From contig KL370861.1 of the NCBI GenBank assembly GCA_000702085.1, positions 622,911 to 686,910 of the forward strand: a stretch of DNA of 64,000 nt. Reading direction: 5' to 3'. Origin of the DNA: Lachnospiraceae bacterium P6A3. Its GTDB lineage: Bacteria > Bacillota > Clostridia > Lachnospirales > Lachnospiraceae. Of this stretch, positions 37,384 through 45,846 are shown piece by piece. Below the pieces are notes generated by a model. It did not search any database. It was not told the origin of the DNA and was given only the letters and a program-made list of their open reading frames with translations. Within the stretch, counting starts at the first letter, position 1. Every line of letters begins with the position of its first letter. A program made the position numbers and the translations under genes.

Positions 37384-38223
37384 ATGGCACAGATCATAGA
37401 CGGAAAAGCAATATCACAGGCAGTCAAGGACGAGATTAAAGCCCGTACCGCCGAACTGTCGGCAAAGGGTATCAGTGCATGCCTTGCCGTAATACTGGTG
37501 GGTGAAGATCCTGCGTCACAGGTATATGTTAAGAATAAAAAGAAAGCCTGCGAATATTGCGGAATAAAATCTTTGTCTTATGAGCTTCCTGCAGATACCA
37601 CCGAGGAAAAGCTTCTTGAACTTATTGAAGAGCTTAACGCAAGGGAAGATGTAAACGGTATTCTTGTTCAGCTTCCCCTTCCCGCAGGTATTGATGAGGA
37701 CAGAGTTCTGGATGCCATCTCTCCAGATAAGGATGTTGACGGATTCCATCCCGTCAATGTCGGCAAGCTTTCTATCGGAAAGAAAGGTTTTGTGAGCTGT
37801 ACTCCCGCAGGGGTTATACAGCTTCTCAAGCGTTCGGGTATTGAGATTTCCGGAAAAGAATGTGTTGTTGTGGGCCGCAGTAATATTGTAGGAAAGCCCA
37901 TGAGCATGCTTTTACTTAAAGAAAACGGAACCGTTACCGTTTGCCATTCACGTACTAAGAATCTTAAGGAAGTAACAAAACGTGCGGATATTCTTGTGGT
38001 AGCCATTGGAAAACCCAAGTTCATCGATGCTTCCTATGTGCGCGAGGGAGCTGTTGTTATCGATGTAGGCATTCACAGACAGGAGGACGGAAAACTTTGC
38101 GGCGATGTTGATTACGCATCGGTTGAACCCATAGCATCCGCCATTACTCCGGTTCCCGGCGGTGTAGGCCCCATGACCATCGCAATGCTTATGTACAACC
38201 TACTTGCATCGGTTGATGCATAA
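37384..38223 (+). CDS. folD: Bifunctional methylene-THF dehydrogenase/cyclohydrolase FolD
   Basis: Interconverts 5,10-methylene-, methenyl- and 10-formyl-THF. The 279-residue protein has the catalytic Lys in SQVYVKNKKKACE, GILVQLPLP, DKDVDGFHPVNVG, the Rossmann segment VVGRSNIVGKPM and the closing PVPGGVGPMTIAML. GAGGTAATGAA precedes the ATG. It follows fhs by 27 nt. Confidence 0.97.
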   Translation: MAQIIDGKAISQAVKDEIKARTAELSAKGISACLAVILVGEDPASQVYVKNKKKACEYCGIKSLSYELPADTTEEKLLELIEELNAREDVNGILVQLPLPAGIDEDRVLDAISPDKDVDGFHPVNVGKLSIGKKGFVSCTPAGVIQLLKRSGIEISGKECVVVGRSNIVGKPMSMLLLKENGTVTVCHSRTKNLKEVTKRADILVVAIGKPKFIDASYVREGAVVIDVGIHRQEDGKLCGDVDYASVEPIASAITPVPGGVGPMTIAMLMYNLLASVDA

Positions 38224-38247
38224 CAGGCGGCGGAGACGCCATTGATT

Positions 38248-39405
38248 ATGAAATGTGAAATCTGCGGAGCAGAGATTCCCGAAGGTTCACTCTACTGCGA
38301 AAAATGCGGTAAAGATGTTCATTTGGTTCCCGACTTTACGGAATTTGCGGTGAACAAAGCCGAAGAGACCGTTAAGAATCTGGTCAGTGAATTCGATGAT
38401 GATGAAACTGATTTCGGAAGATCACCCGAGGGTGCAAATGACGAAAGGCCTGTCAGGAAAAAAGAAAACTCCGATGACAAAAAACCTAAATACGGATGGA
38501 TAAGATTTGCCCTGCTTGCCGCTTCTGTTGTAGCGCTTGCTCTGGTTTCGCTGGGATTTATAAGCAGATATTCCGATACTCAGTACCTGCTTGAATCTGC
38601 CAGAAATCATGCGGAATCCGGTGATACAGCCAAGGCAAAAGCCATACTTGAAGCTCTTGAAGTAAAAGACAGTGGCGACGTTGATGTACTTTTGTATCTT
38701 GCCGAGCTTTACAAAGAAGATGAGGAGTATATCAAGTATGAAAATCTTCTGCTGCAGATAATCGGACTCAGCTTTGCTACATCCGAACAAAATGCCGCAG
38801 CTTACGAAAAGCTTCTTGCGATTTATTATCAGAACGAAGATTACGTATCCATGGCGGATATTTTGTATACCTGCAATAACGTGGAGATCAAAGAGCAATT
38901 TATAGAATTTTGTCTCCAGATTCCCGAACTTTCGCTGGACAGCGGATATTACGGAACCGATCAGATCCTGAAGATCACTACACCCGGGAATGCTGAAATA
39001 TATTACACTCTCGACGGGTCGGATCCCGATGAAAACTCCGATGAATACAAATTGCCGCTTCTTCTGACAAAGGGAGAGTATGATATCAAAGTTTGTGCGG
39101 TCAATGCATACGGAGTTTGGAGTCCTGTTACGGAAAGCACTTTTGTGATCGAATCCGAAGCCGAATATGAAACCATAACTCCGAACCGTGATCAGAATAT
39201 AATTGACGAGAATAACAACGGCATTCCTGATGCGGATGAATTTGAACTTCTTATTCCCGGCGGAATATCGGGATATACCGACGACGGAGATGTAATACTG
39301 TCCGACGGAACAAGGATTTCACCTGAAGACCTTGCTGCCTGGATACTTGCAAATACAGCACCAACGGATCCGAATATCGAGCCGTCACTTGAAGAAGAAA
39401 ATTAA
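38248..39405 (+). CDS. Zinc-ribbon membrane protein with TPR-like and chitobiase-like domains
   Basis: The 385-residue product begins with a zinc ribbon (CEICGAEIPEGSLYCEKCG), then an acidic linker, one membrane helix (about 88-108), a helical TPR-like stretch (about 115-215) and an outside beta domain of the chitobiase C-terminal type (IYYTLDGSDPDENSD, about 245-305). A calcium-loop-like DENNNGIPDADEF follows. The pattern implies a cytoplasmic ribbon and an extracellular domain. TTG at 38242 is the frame start; the ATG at 38248 is better placed behind GGCGGAG. Specific role unknown. Confidence 0.75.
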   Translation: MKCEICGAEIPEGSLYCEKCGKDVHLVPDFTEFAVNKAEETVKNLVSEFDDDETDFGRSPEGANDERPVRKKENSDDKKPKYGWIRFALLAASVVALALVSLGFISRYSDTQYLLESARNHAESGDTAKAKAILEALEVKDSGDVDVLLYLAELYKEDEEYIKYENLLLQIIGLSFATSEQNAAAYEKLLAIYYQNEDYVSMADILYTCNNVEIKEQFIEFCLQIPELSLDSGYYGTDQILKITTPGNAEIYYTLDGSDPDENSDEYKLPLLLTKGEYDIKVCAVNAYGVWSPVTESTFVIESEAEYETITPNRDQNIIDENNNGIPDADEFELLIPGGISGYTDDGDVILSDGTRISPEDLAAWILANTAPTDPNIEPSLEEEN

Positions 39406-39443
39406 AGATCCGGTTAAATTTTTTTTAGGGAAAGGGAAATGAA

Positions 39444-40319
39444 ATGTACAAGATCTTAAGTAAATGTTATCTCACCGACAACATTATCAAAATGGAGGTT
39501 GAGGCCAAGAGAACTGCGGACAGATGTCTGCCCGGCCAGTTTGTAATCGTAAGAGCTTCTGCCGACGGAGAGAGAATTCCTCTTACCATTTGTGATTATG
39601 ACAGAGAGAAGGGTACCATCGTTCTCGTATTCCAGGTAGTCGGTGCATCAACCGCTGTTATGGCTGAGCTTAAAGAAGGGGATTCTTTCAGCGATATCGT
39701 CGGCCCTCTTGGAAAACCTTCCGAGCTTTGCGAAATGGATATCGAGGAACTTAAGAAGCTTAAGATCGTATTTATCGCAGGCGGTGTCGGAACCGCACCT
39801 GTTTATCCTCAGGTAAAATGGCTTAAGGAGCAGGGCATTTCCTCCGATGTTATCATCGGTGCGAGAAACAAGGATCTTGTCATTCTCGAAGATGATTTCA
39901 AGAACGTTTCCGATAATGTTTATGTAACAACTGATGACGGATCATACGGAAGAAACGGAAATGTATGCGTATGTCTCCAGTCACTTATCGATGAAGGAAA
40001 GACTTATGACAAGTGCGTTGCCATCGGTCCCCTCATCATGATGAAATTTGCGGTTAACCTTACCAAGCAGCTTAATATTCCCACCATCGTTTCCATGAAC
40101 CCCATCATGGTAGACGGAACCGGAATGTGTGGTGCATGCCGTGTACATGTCGGCGAAGAGATTAAGTTCGCCTGCATCGACGGCCCCGAGTTTGACGGAT
40201 GGCTTGTTGATTTTGATGAGTCTATGAGACGTCAGACCATGTACAAGACCGAAGAGGGCAGAAAGATGCTCGAACTTCAGGAAGGTGCTACTCACCACGG
40301 CGGATGCGGACATTGCTGA
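39444..40319 (+). CDS. nfnA: NfnA-type ferredoxin-NADP+ reductase subunit alpha
   Basis: A 291-residue flavoprotein with an FAD domain (RIPLTICDYDREKG), an NAD-binding domain (IAGGVGTAPVYPQ) and a C-terminal Cys cluster, GTGMCGACRVHVG plus FACIDGPEFDG, that binds [2Fe-2S]. With the following gene it forms the NADH-dependent reduced ferredoxin:NADP+ oxidoreductase, which couples NADH and reduced ferredoxin to make NADPH by electron bifurcation/confurcation. The alternative label, sulfide dehydrogenase-like subunit, reflects the same family. Confidence 0.88.
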   Translation: MYKILSKCYLTDNIIKMEVEAKRTADRCLPGQFVIVRASADGERIPLTICDYDREKGTIVLVFQVVGASTAVMAELKEGDSFSDIVGPLGKPSELCEMDIEELKKLKIVFIAGGVGTAPVYPQVKWLKEQGISSDVIIGARNKDLVILEDDFKNVSDNVYVTTDDGSYGRNGNVCVCLQSLIDEGKTYDKCVAIGPLIMMKFAVNLTKQLNIPTIVSMNPIMVDGTGMCGACRVHVGEEIKFACIDGPEFDGWLVDFDESMRRQTMYKTEEGRKMLELQEGATHHGGCGHC

Positions 40320-40369
40320 TACCGTCACACATGAACCGATTCAAAACCATCTTTAAAGGAGAAATATAA

Positions 40370-41758
40370 ATGGAAGTCGATGTAATGAAGAAAGTACCTG
40401 TCAAAGAACAGGAGCCTCAGGTTAGAGCAAAGAACTTCGAAGAAGTTTGCTACGGATATACTCTTGAAGAAGCTCAGGCAGAAGCTTCAAGATGTTTGAA
40501 TTGTAAAAATGCACAGTGCATGAAGGGATGCCCCGTTTCTATCGATATCCCCGGATTCATCCAGCAGATCAAAGAAGGAAATATCGAAGAAGCTTACAAT
40601 ATCATTTCAAAGTCATCAGCACTTCCCGCAGTATGCGGAAGAGTATGCCCTCAGGAGACTCAGTGCGAAGGAAAATGTATCAGAGGAATAAAGGGCGAAG
40701 CCGTATCCATAGGTAAGCTGGAAAGATTTGTAGCCGATTATGCAATGGAGCATGGTCTTAAGCCTAAGAAGGAGAAGGAATCAAACGGAATAAAGGTTGC
40801 CGTAATCGGTTCAGGCCCCAGCGGACTTACCTGCGCAGGAGATCTTGCAAAGCTCGGATATGATGTTACCATTTTCGAAGCACTTCACCAGGCGGGAGGA
40901 GTTCTTGTATACGGTATTCCCGAGTTCAGACTCCCTAAAGAGAGAGTTGTTGCCAAGGAGATTGAGAATGTTAAGGCTCTCGGAGTTAAGATTGAGACCA
41001 ATGTAGTTGTAGGCCGCAGCGTTACCATCGATGAGCTTTTGGAGAAGGAAGGGTTCCGTGCCGTATTTATCGGATCCGGTGCAGGTCTTCCCAGATTCAT
41101 GAACATCCCCGGTGAGACACTTAACGGAGTATTCTCCGCAAATGAGTACCTTACCAGAAGCAACCTGATGAAATCCTTCCGTGATGATTCAACCACTCCT
41201 ATCATGAAGAGCAAAAAGGTTGCTGTTGTGGGCGGCGGAAACGTTGCAATGGATGCCGCAAGAACCGCACTCAGACTCGGTGCCGAGGTGCATATCGTTT
41301 ACAGAAGAGGCGAGGAAGAGCTTCCCGCAAGAGTAGAGGAAGTACATCATGCCAAGGAAGAGGGAATCATCTTTGATCTTCTTACCAATCCCGTAGAGAT
41401 AATCGGCGATGAAAAGGGATGGGTCAAGGCTATCAAGTGCATCAGGATGGAACTTGGTGAGCCCGATGAGTCAGGCAGAAGAAGTCCTGTTGAGGTAAAG
41501 GGTTCCGAATTCGAGATCGATGTCGATACTGTTATCATGTCCCTCGGAACTTCACCCAACCCTCTTATTTCCATGACTACAAAGGGGCTTGAAACCAATA
41601 AGAGAAAGTGTATCGTTGCCGAAGAAAACACCGGTAAGACTTCAAGAGAAGGCGTATATGCCGGAGGCGATGCCGTTACCGGAGCAGCTACCGTAATCCT
41701 TGCAATGGGTGCCGGTAAAGAAGCAGCAAAGGCAATCGATGAATTCATAAACGGATAA
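40370..41758 (+). CDS. nfnB: NfnB-type (glutamate synthase small-subunit-like) subunit beta
   Basis: The 462-residue protein has N-terminal cysteine clusters for [4Fe-4S] centres (CLNCKNAQCMKGCPVSID and CGRVCPQETQCEGKC), an FAD-binding GSGPSGLTCAGDLA and an NADP-binding VVGGGNVAMDAARTALRLG. The family is called GltA/GltD-like, but no large glutamate synthase subunit is near, and the preceding NfnA gene makes NfnB more likely. AAAGGAG precedes the ATG at 40370; the ATG at 40385 is an alternative. The pair would supply NADPH alongside icd. Confidence 0.88.
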   Translation: MEVDVMKKVPVKEQEPQVRAKNFEEVCYGYTLEEAQAEASRCLNCKNAQCMKGCPVSIDIPGFIQQIKEGNIEEAYNIISKSSALPAVCGRVCPQETQCEGKCIRGIKGEAVSIGKLERFVADYAMEHGLKPKKEKESNGIKVAVIGSGPSGLTCAGDLAKLGYDVTIFEALHQAGGVLVYGIPEFRLPKERVVAKEIENVKALGVKIETNVVVGRSVTIDELLEKEGFRAVFIGSGAGLPRFMNIPGETLNGVFSANEYLTRSNLMKSFRDDSTTPIMKSKKVAVVGGGNVAMDAARTALRLGAEVHIVYRRGEEELPARVEEVHHAKEEGIIFDLLTNPVEIIGDEKGWVKAIKCIRMELGEPDESGRRSPVEVKGSEFEIDVDTVIMSLGTSPNPLISMTTKGLETNKRKCIVAEENTGKTSREGVYAGGDAVTGAATVILAMGAGKEAAKAIDEFING

Positions 41759-41773
41759 TTCAAGAGGAATAAT

Positions 41774-42373
41774 ATGTCCGGATCTGAAAAAGAAAACAGC
41801 GAAAACTACGGATATGACGAGGAGGCACCTTCAGTGCCTCCCGTTTCCGAAGTTACGGATACTGATGACGGTGATGATTCTACCGGATTCAGAGCTCCTT
41901 ATGTCAGAAATAATGACAGAGCATCTGATTACAAATCCACAGGATTACTGCTTACCCTATTCGGCGGAGCTGGAATTTTGTTTGTTCTGCTTACCGTGAT
42001 AGGTCTCATTCCCGAATTTTTAGGAAATCCCTATCTGTCATACGGTGTGCTTTTTGCGGTCTCCGCTCTCTTTTTCGTAATGGGAATCATATCCATAAGA
42101 AGTGCGGGCATCTTTGAAAAGAAAGCAAAATCGGATCATACACTTGAAAAGAGAATCCTCGATTTTGTCGAAAACGAACTCAGCTCGAAAGATATTGATT
42201 CACGTGCCGATATATCCGATTCCGATGAGCCTGAGGTTTTGTATTTTAAGCGTACCGATTGCCTTAAGAACATCATCGCGAATAAGTTTGTAAATATCGA
42301 TCCCGATTTTCTCGACAATCTGATCGATGAAGAACTTTATGACCGCGTATTTTCTGACAAAACCGAAGAATAA
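41774..42373 (+). CDS. Uncharacterised two-helix membrane protein
   Basis: Unrecognised 199-residue protein: acidic N-terminal region (1-52), two membrane helices (about 56-78 and 86-107) joined by a short loop, and an acidic helical C-terminus (108-199). GAGG lies before the ATG. It is 3 nt upstream of rlmH and probably shares its transcript; nothing in the sequence gives a function. Confidence 0.75.
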   Translation: MSGSEKENSENYGYDEEAPSVPPVSEVTDTDDGDDSTGFRAPYVRNNDRASDYKSTGLLLTLFGGAGILFVLLTVIGLIPEFLGNPYLSYGVLFAVSALFFVMGIISIRSAGIFEKKAKSDHTLEKRILDFVENELSSKDIDSRADISDSDEPEVLYFKRTDCLKNIIANKFVNIDPDFLDNLIDEELYDRVFSDKTEE

Positions 42374-42376
42374 TTA

Positions 42377-42853
42377 ATGAACATAACCATTATTTGTGTC
42401 GGTAAGATAAAAGAATCCTTTTACCGTGATGCAGTCGCGGAGTACGGAAAACGTCTGTCTGCATACTGTACTTTTAAGATAATTGAAGTTGATGATGAAC
42501 CCGATACAGGCTCATCGGATACGGTTATAGAGACGGCAAAAGCACGTGAGGCCGAGAGGATTCTTAAGAATATCAGACCCGGAATGCATGTGATAACTCT
42601 TGAGATAAAGGGTAGGAAGTATTCGTCTGAAAGCTTTTCCGGATTTCTTTCCGATCTTTTTGTTTCGGGCAAGAGTGATATTGCTTTTGTTATAGGCGGA
42701 TCCAACGGGCTTGCAAAGTCGGTTTCCGAAAGGGCGGATTCGAAACTTTCATTTTCGGATATGACATTTCCTCATCAGCTTATGAGAGTGATTTTATCCG
42801 AGCAGATCTACAGGGCGTTCAGGATCATGCGCGGAGAACCTTATCATAAGTGA
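42377..42853 (+). CDS. rlmH: 23S rRNA pseudouridine-1915 N3-methyltransferase RlmH
   Basis: SPOUT-class methyltransferase that modifies pseudouridine 1915 in helix 69 of 23S rRNA. The 158-residue protein has MNITIICVGKIKE at the start, the SAM-binding knot region VIGGSNGL and the C-terminal FRIMRGEPYHK, all diagnostic. It starts 3 nt after the preceding stop with no obvious ribosome binding site. Confidence 0.96.
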   Translation: MNITIICVGKIKESFYRDAVAEYGKRLSAYCTFKIIEVDDEPDTGSSDTVIETAKAREAERILKNIRPGMHVITLEIKGRKYSSESFSGFLSDLFVSGKSDIAFVIGGSNGLAKSVSERADSKLSFSDMTFPHQLMRVILSEQIYRAFRIMRGEPYHK

Positions 42854-42866
42854 CGACTTAATTGAT

Positions 42867-43496
42867 ATGAAGAAAAAAGAACTGGCAGCCGAGGTTATTA
42901 AAAGGCTAAAAAAGGAATATCCCGATTCGGTCTGTACTCTTGATACTACAGATGCCTGGCAGTTATTGGTCAGCGTAAGGCTTGCCGCACAGTGCACCGA
43001 TAAGAGAGTTAACGAAACGGTACCCGCTCTTTTTAAAAAGTATCCTTCACCCGCTAAACTTTCCAAGGCGGATATTTCAGATATTGAGGAAATCATTCGT
43101 CCCTGCGGACTGTTTAAGACGAAAGCCCGTGACATCAAAGCATGTATGACGGATCTGGTGGAAAGATTTGACGGTATCGTTCCCGATAATATGAAAGACC
43201 TTCTTTCGCTTCCCGGAGTCGGAAGAAAGAGCGCGAATCTTATTCTGGGCGACATATTCGGAAAAGAAAGCTATGTATGCGATACGCATTGCATAAGACT
43301 TACCGGTAGGATAGGGCTTTCCGACGGAAGCAAGGATCCTTTCAAAGTAGAGATGCAGCTTCGCAAGATAGTTCCTCCTGAGGAATCGGGCGGTTTATGT
43401 CACAGGTTTGTGGATCACGGACGAGCGGTTTGCAAAGCTCAGTCACCTCAGTGTGATGTATGTTGTCTGAAAGATATATGCAGAAAAAAAATGTGA
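42867..43496 (+). CDS. nth: Endonuclease III
   Basis: DNA glycosylase/AP lyase for oxidised pyrimidines. The 209-residue protein has the helix-hairpin-helix LPGVGRKSANLIL with the catalytic Lys, the catalytic Asp in VCDTHCIRL, and the [4Fe-4S] cysteines C189, C196, C199 and C205 with the classic 6-2-5 spacing. It follows rlmH by 13 nt. Confidence 0.96.
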   Translation: MKKKELAAEVIKRLKKEYPDSVCTLDTTDAWQLLVSVRLAAQCTDKRVNETVPALFKKYPSPAKLSKADISDIEEIIRPCGLFKTKARDIKACMTDLVERFDGIVPDNMKDLLSLPGVGRKSANLILGDIFGKESYVCDTHCIRLTGRIGLSDGSKDPFKVEMQLRKIVPPEESGGLCHRFVDHGRAVCKAQSPQCDVCCLKDICRKKM

Positions 43497-43521
43497 TCTG
43501 TTTACGAAAGGAGTCATTTTT

Positions 43522-44826
43522 ATGAGAATGGTTGACATCATAATCTCCAAAAGAAACGGTAACGAACTTACGGATGAGGAGATTTCTTTTTTCGTAAACG
43601 GATACACAAAAGGTGAGATTCCCGATTATCAGGTATCGGCTCTTATGATGGCTATATATTTTAAGGGCATGAATAAAAGGGAGACACTTACTCTTACCAA
43701 ACTCATGGCAGATTCGGGAGATCTTCTCGATCTGTCGGCCATATCCGGCATCAAGGTCGATAAGCATTCCACCGGCGGTGTGGGAGATAAAACATCTCTT
43801 GCACTTACTCCGATTGTTTCCGCATGCGGAGTACCCATTGCCAAAATGAGCGGAAGAGGCCTCGGTCACACAGGCGGAACCATTGATAAGCTTGAAAGCT
43901 TTGACGGATTTAATGTTTCCATTTCCACCGATGAGTTTATAAAAAATGTAAATACCAACGGTATATCAATCATGGGTCAGACCGCAGATCTTGCACCTGC
44001 GGATAAGAAGCTTTATGCTCTTCGCGATGTAACGGGTACCGTTGAAAACATGTCACTTATTGCCAGCTCGATCATGAGTAAGAAGCTGGCTGCGGGTGCG
44101 GATGCCATAGTTCTTGATGTTAAGACCGGAAGCGGTGCTTTCATGAAGACTATCGAAGATTCCACCGCCCTTGCAACCGCTATGGTAGAAATAGGAAACG
44201 GTGCCGGCCGAAAGACCGTTGCCGTCATCAGTGATATGGATCAGCCTTTGGGACTTGCAGTAGGAAATGCCATAGAGGTAAGGGAAGCAATCGATACATT
44301 AAACGGCAAGGGGCCCGAGGATTTTACCGAACTGGTTTACATCCTTGCCACATATATGATAATGCTCGGCGGTAAGGCTTCTTCCGAAGAAGAAGCACTT
44401 GCCATGATAAAGGAAGTTGTTTCAAACGGAAAAGCTCTTGATAAACTTGCTGCATTTATTGAAAGCCAGGGAGGAAATCCCGAGCAGGTATATCATCCCG
44501 AACTTTTGAAAGTATCGGATAAGTCCGTTACCGTTAAAGCAGACAGTGACGGATTTGTGGATCATATCATATGCGATAAGGTGGGAGTATCCTGCATGAT
44601 GCTGGGAGGCGGAAGAGCATCCAAAGAGGATGTTATAGACCTTTCCGTCGGAATAAAGCTTGTTAAAAAAGTCGGTGACGAAGTCAAAAAGGGTGAAGAC
44701 CTTGCGGTAGTTTATTATACCCGTGATGAAGGACTGGAAGATGCTCTGGATCTTCTTAAGAGTTCATATATCATTACTGCGTCCAAGCCCGAAAAACAGC
44801 CGCTTATTAAAAACATCATTAAATAA
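43522..44826 (+). CDS. pdp: Pyrimidine-nucleoside phosphorylase
   Basis: Salvage enzyme cleaving thymidine/uridine with phosphate. The 434-residue protein shows the thymidine/pyrimidine phosphorylase pattern: DEEISFFVNGYTKGEIPDYQ, KHSTGGVGDKTSL (phosphate binding), MSGRGLGHTGGTIDKLES and the C-terminal barrel-sandwich domain. AAAGGAG precedes the ATG. Whether it prefers thymidine only (DeoA) or several pyrimidine nucleosides cannot be decided; Firmicutes usually have the broad type. Confidence 0.93.
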   Translation: MRMVDIIISKRNGNELTDEEISFFVNGYTKGEIPDYQVSALMMAIYFKGMNKRETLTLTKLMADSGDLLDLSAISGIKVDKHSTGGVGDKTSLALTPIVSACGVPIAKMSGRGLGHTGGTIDKLESFDGFNVSISTDEFIKNVNTNGISIMGQTADLAPADKKLYALRDVTGTVENMSLIASSIMSKKLAAGADAIVLDVKTGSGAFMKTIEDSTALATAMVEIGNGAGRKTVAVISDMDQPLGLAVGNAIEVREAIDTLNGKGPEDFTELVYILATYMIMLGGKASSEEEALAMIKEVVSNGKALDKLAAFIESQGGNPEQVYHPELLKVSDKSVTVKADSDGFVDHIICDKVGVSCMMLGGGRASKEDVIDLSVGIKLVKKVGDEVKKGEDLAVVYYTRDEGLEDALDLLKSSYIITASKPEKQPLIKNIIK

Positions 44827-44848
44827 TCAATAAAGGAATATACGTTTA

Positions 44849-45832
44849 ATGGATGAATTTTCGCTTAAAGCTGAACTGTCAAGCGATGAGATGAGAAACA
44901 TATTCGGCATGAGGGACGCTTATATCAAAAAGGTAGAGTCATCTCTTAATGTCAGGGTTGTTTCGAGAAACGGATTTTTGTATGTCTACGGAAGTGAGGA
45001 AAACGCCTCCAAGGCGATGTCTGTGATAATGGATCTTAAAGATTATTCCGAAAAAGGTAATCTGATAGAAGAGCAAAGCGTAAATTATGCCATCGATATG
45101 ATGGAAGATTCGCATGAAGGAGCTCTCGGTGAGGCATCTGCGGATATTATCTGCCATACAGCCCAGGGCAAGCCTGTAAAACCCAAGACTCTGGGACAAA
45201 AATCATATGTTAAAAGTATATCCGATAAGATGATCACTTTCGGTATAGGTCCTGCCGGAACGGGTAAAACCTATCTTGCCATGGCGATGGCAATCACTGC
45301 ATTTAAGAATGAAGAAGTCGGCCGTATCATCCTGACCCGTCCCGCAATAGAAGCGGGGGAAAAGCTTGGCTTCTTACCCGGTGATCTTCAGAGTAAAGTC
45401 GATCCTTATCTCAGGCCTTTGTATGATGCACTTTTCCAGATTATGGGTCCCGAGAAATTCGCTCTCAACATGGAAAAGGGACTCATAGAGGTTGCACCTC
45501 TCGCCTACATGAGAGGACGTACGCTTGATAATGCATTTATTATCCTCGACGAAGCACAAAACACCACACCTGCTCAGATGAAGATGTTCCTTACCAGAAT
45601 CGGATTCGGATCAAAAGTGGTAGTTACTGGAGATGCAACGCAAAAAGATCTTGCACCCGGAACTGTTTCGGGTCTCGATGTTGCACTTAAGGTTATGGGT
45701 TCAATGGATGAGATCGGGTTCTGTATGCTGACCAGTAAAGACGTTGTCAGACATCCTCTTGTTCAGAAGATAGTCAAGAGATACGAGGATTATGAAAACA
45801 AACACAGACCCGGCGATAAAAAACACAGATAA
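44849..45832 (+). CDS. phoH: PhoH-like ATPase
   Basis: The 327-residue protein has an N-terminal KH-like RNA-binding region and a PhoH ATPase with Walker A GPAGTGKTYLA, TRPAIEAGEKLGFLPGD and Walker B FIILDEAQNTT. PhoH proteins are thought to act on RNA; the partner YbeY is encoded two genes downstream, as in many Firmicutes. AAAGGA precedes the ATG. Confidence 0.93.
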   Translation: MDEFSLKAELSSDEMRNIFGMRDAYIKKVESSLNVRVVSRNGFLYVYGSEENASKAMSVIMDLKDYSEKGNLIEEQSVNYAIDMMEDSHEGALGEASADIICHTAQGKPVKPKTLGQKSYVKSISDKMITFGIGPAGTGKTYLAMAMAITAFKNEEVGRIILTRPAIEAGEKLGFLPGDLQSKVDPYLRPLYDALFQIMGPEKFALNMEKGLIEVAPLAYMRGRTLDNAFIILDEAQNTTPAQMKMFLTRIGFGSKVVVTGDATQKDLAPGTVSGLDVALKVMGSMDEIGFCMLTSKDVVRHPLVQKIVKRYEDYENKHRPGDKKHR

Positions 45833-45846
45833 AGGGGCAGCCTCTA

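Noticed and set aside
40370-41758. Classic glutamate synthase small subunit (gltD)
   Set aside because: No large subunit is nearby and the preceding gene is an NfnA-type flavoprotein, so NfnB fits better.
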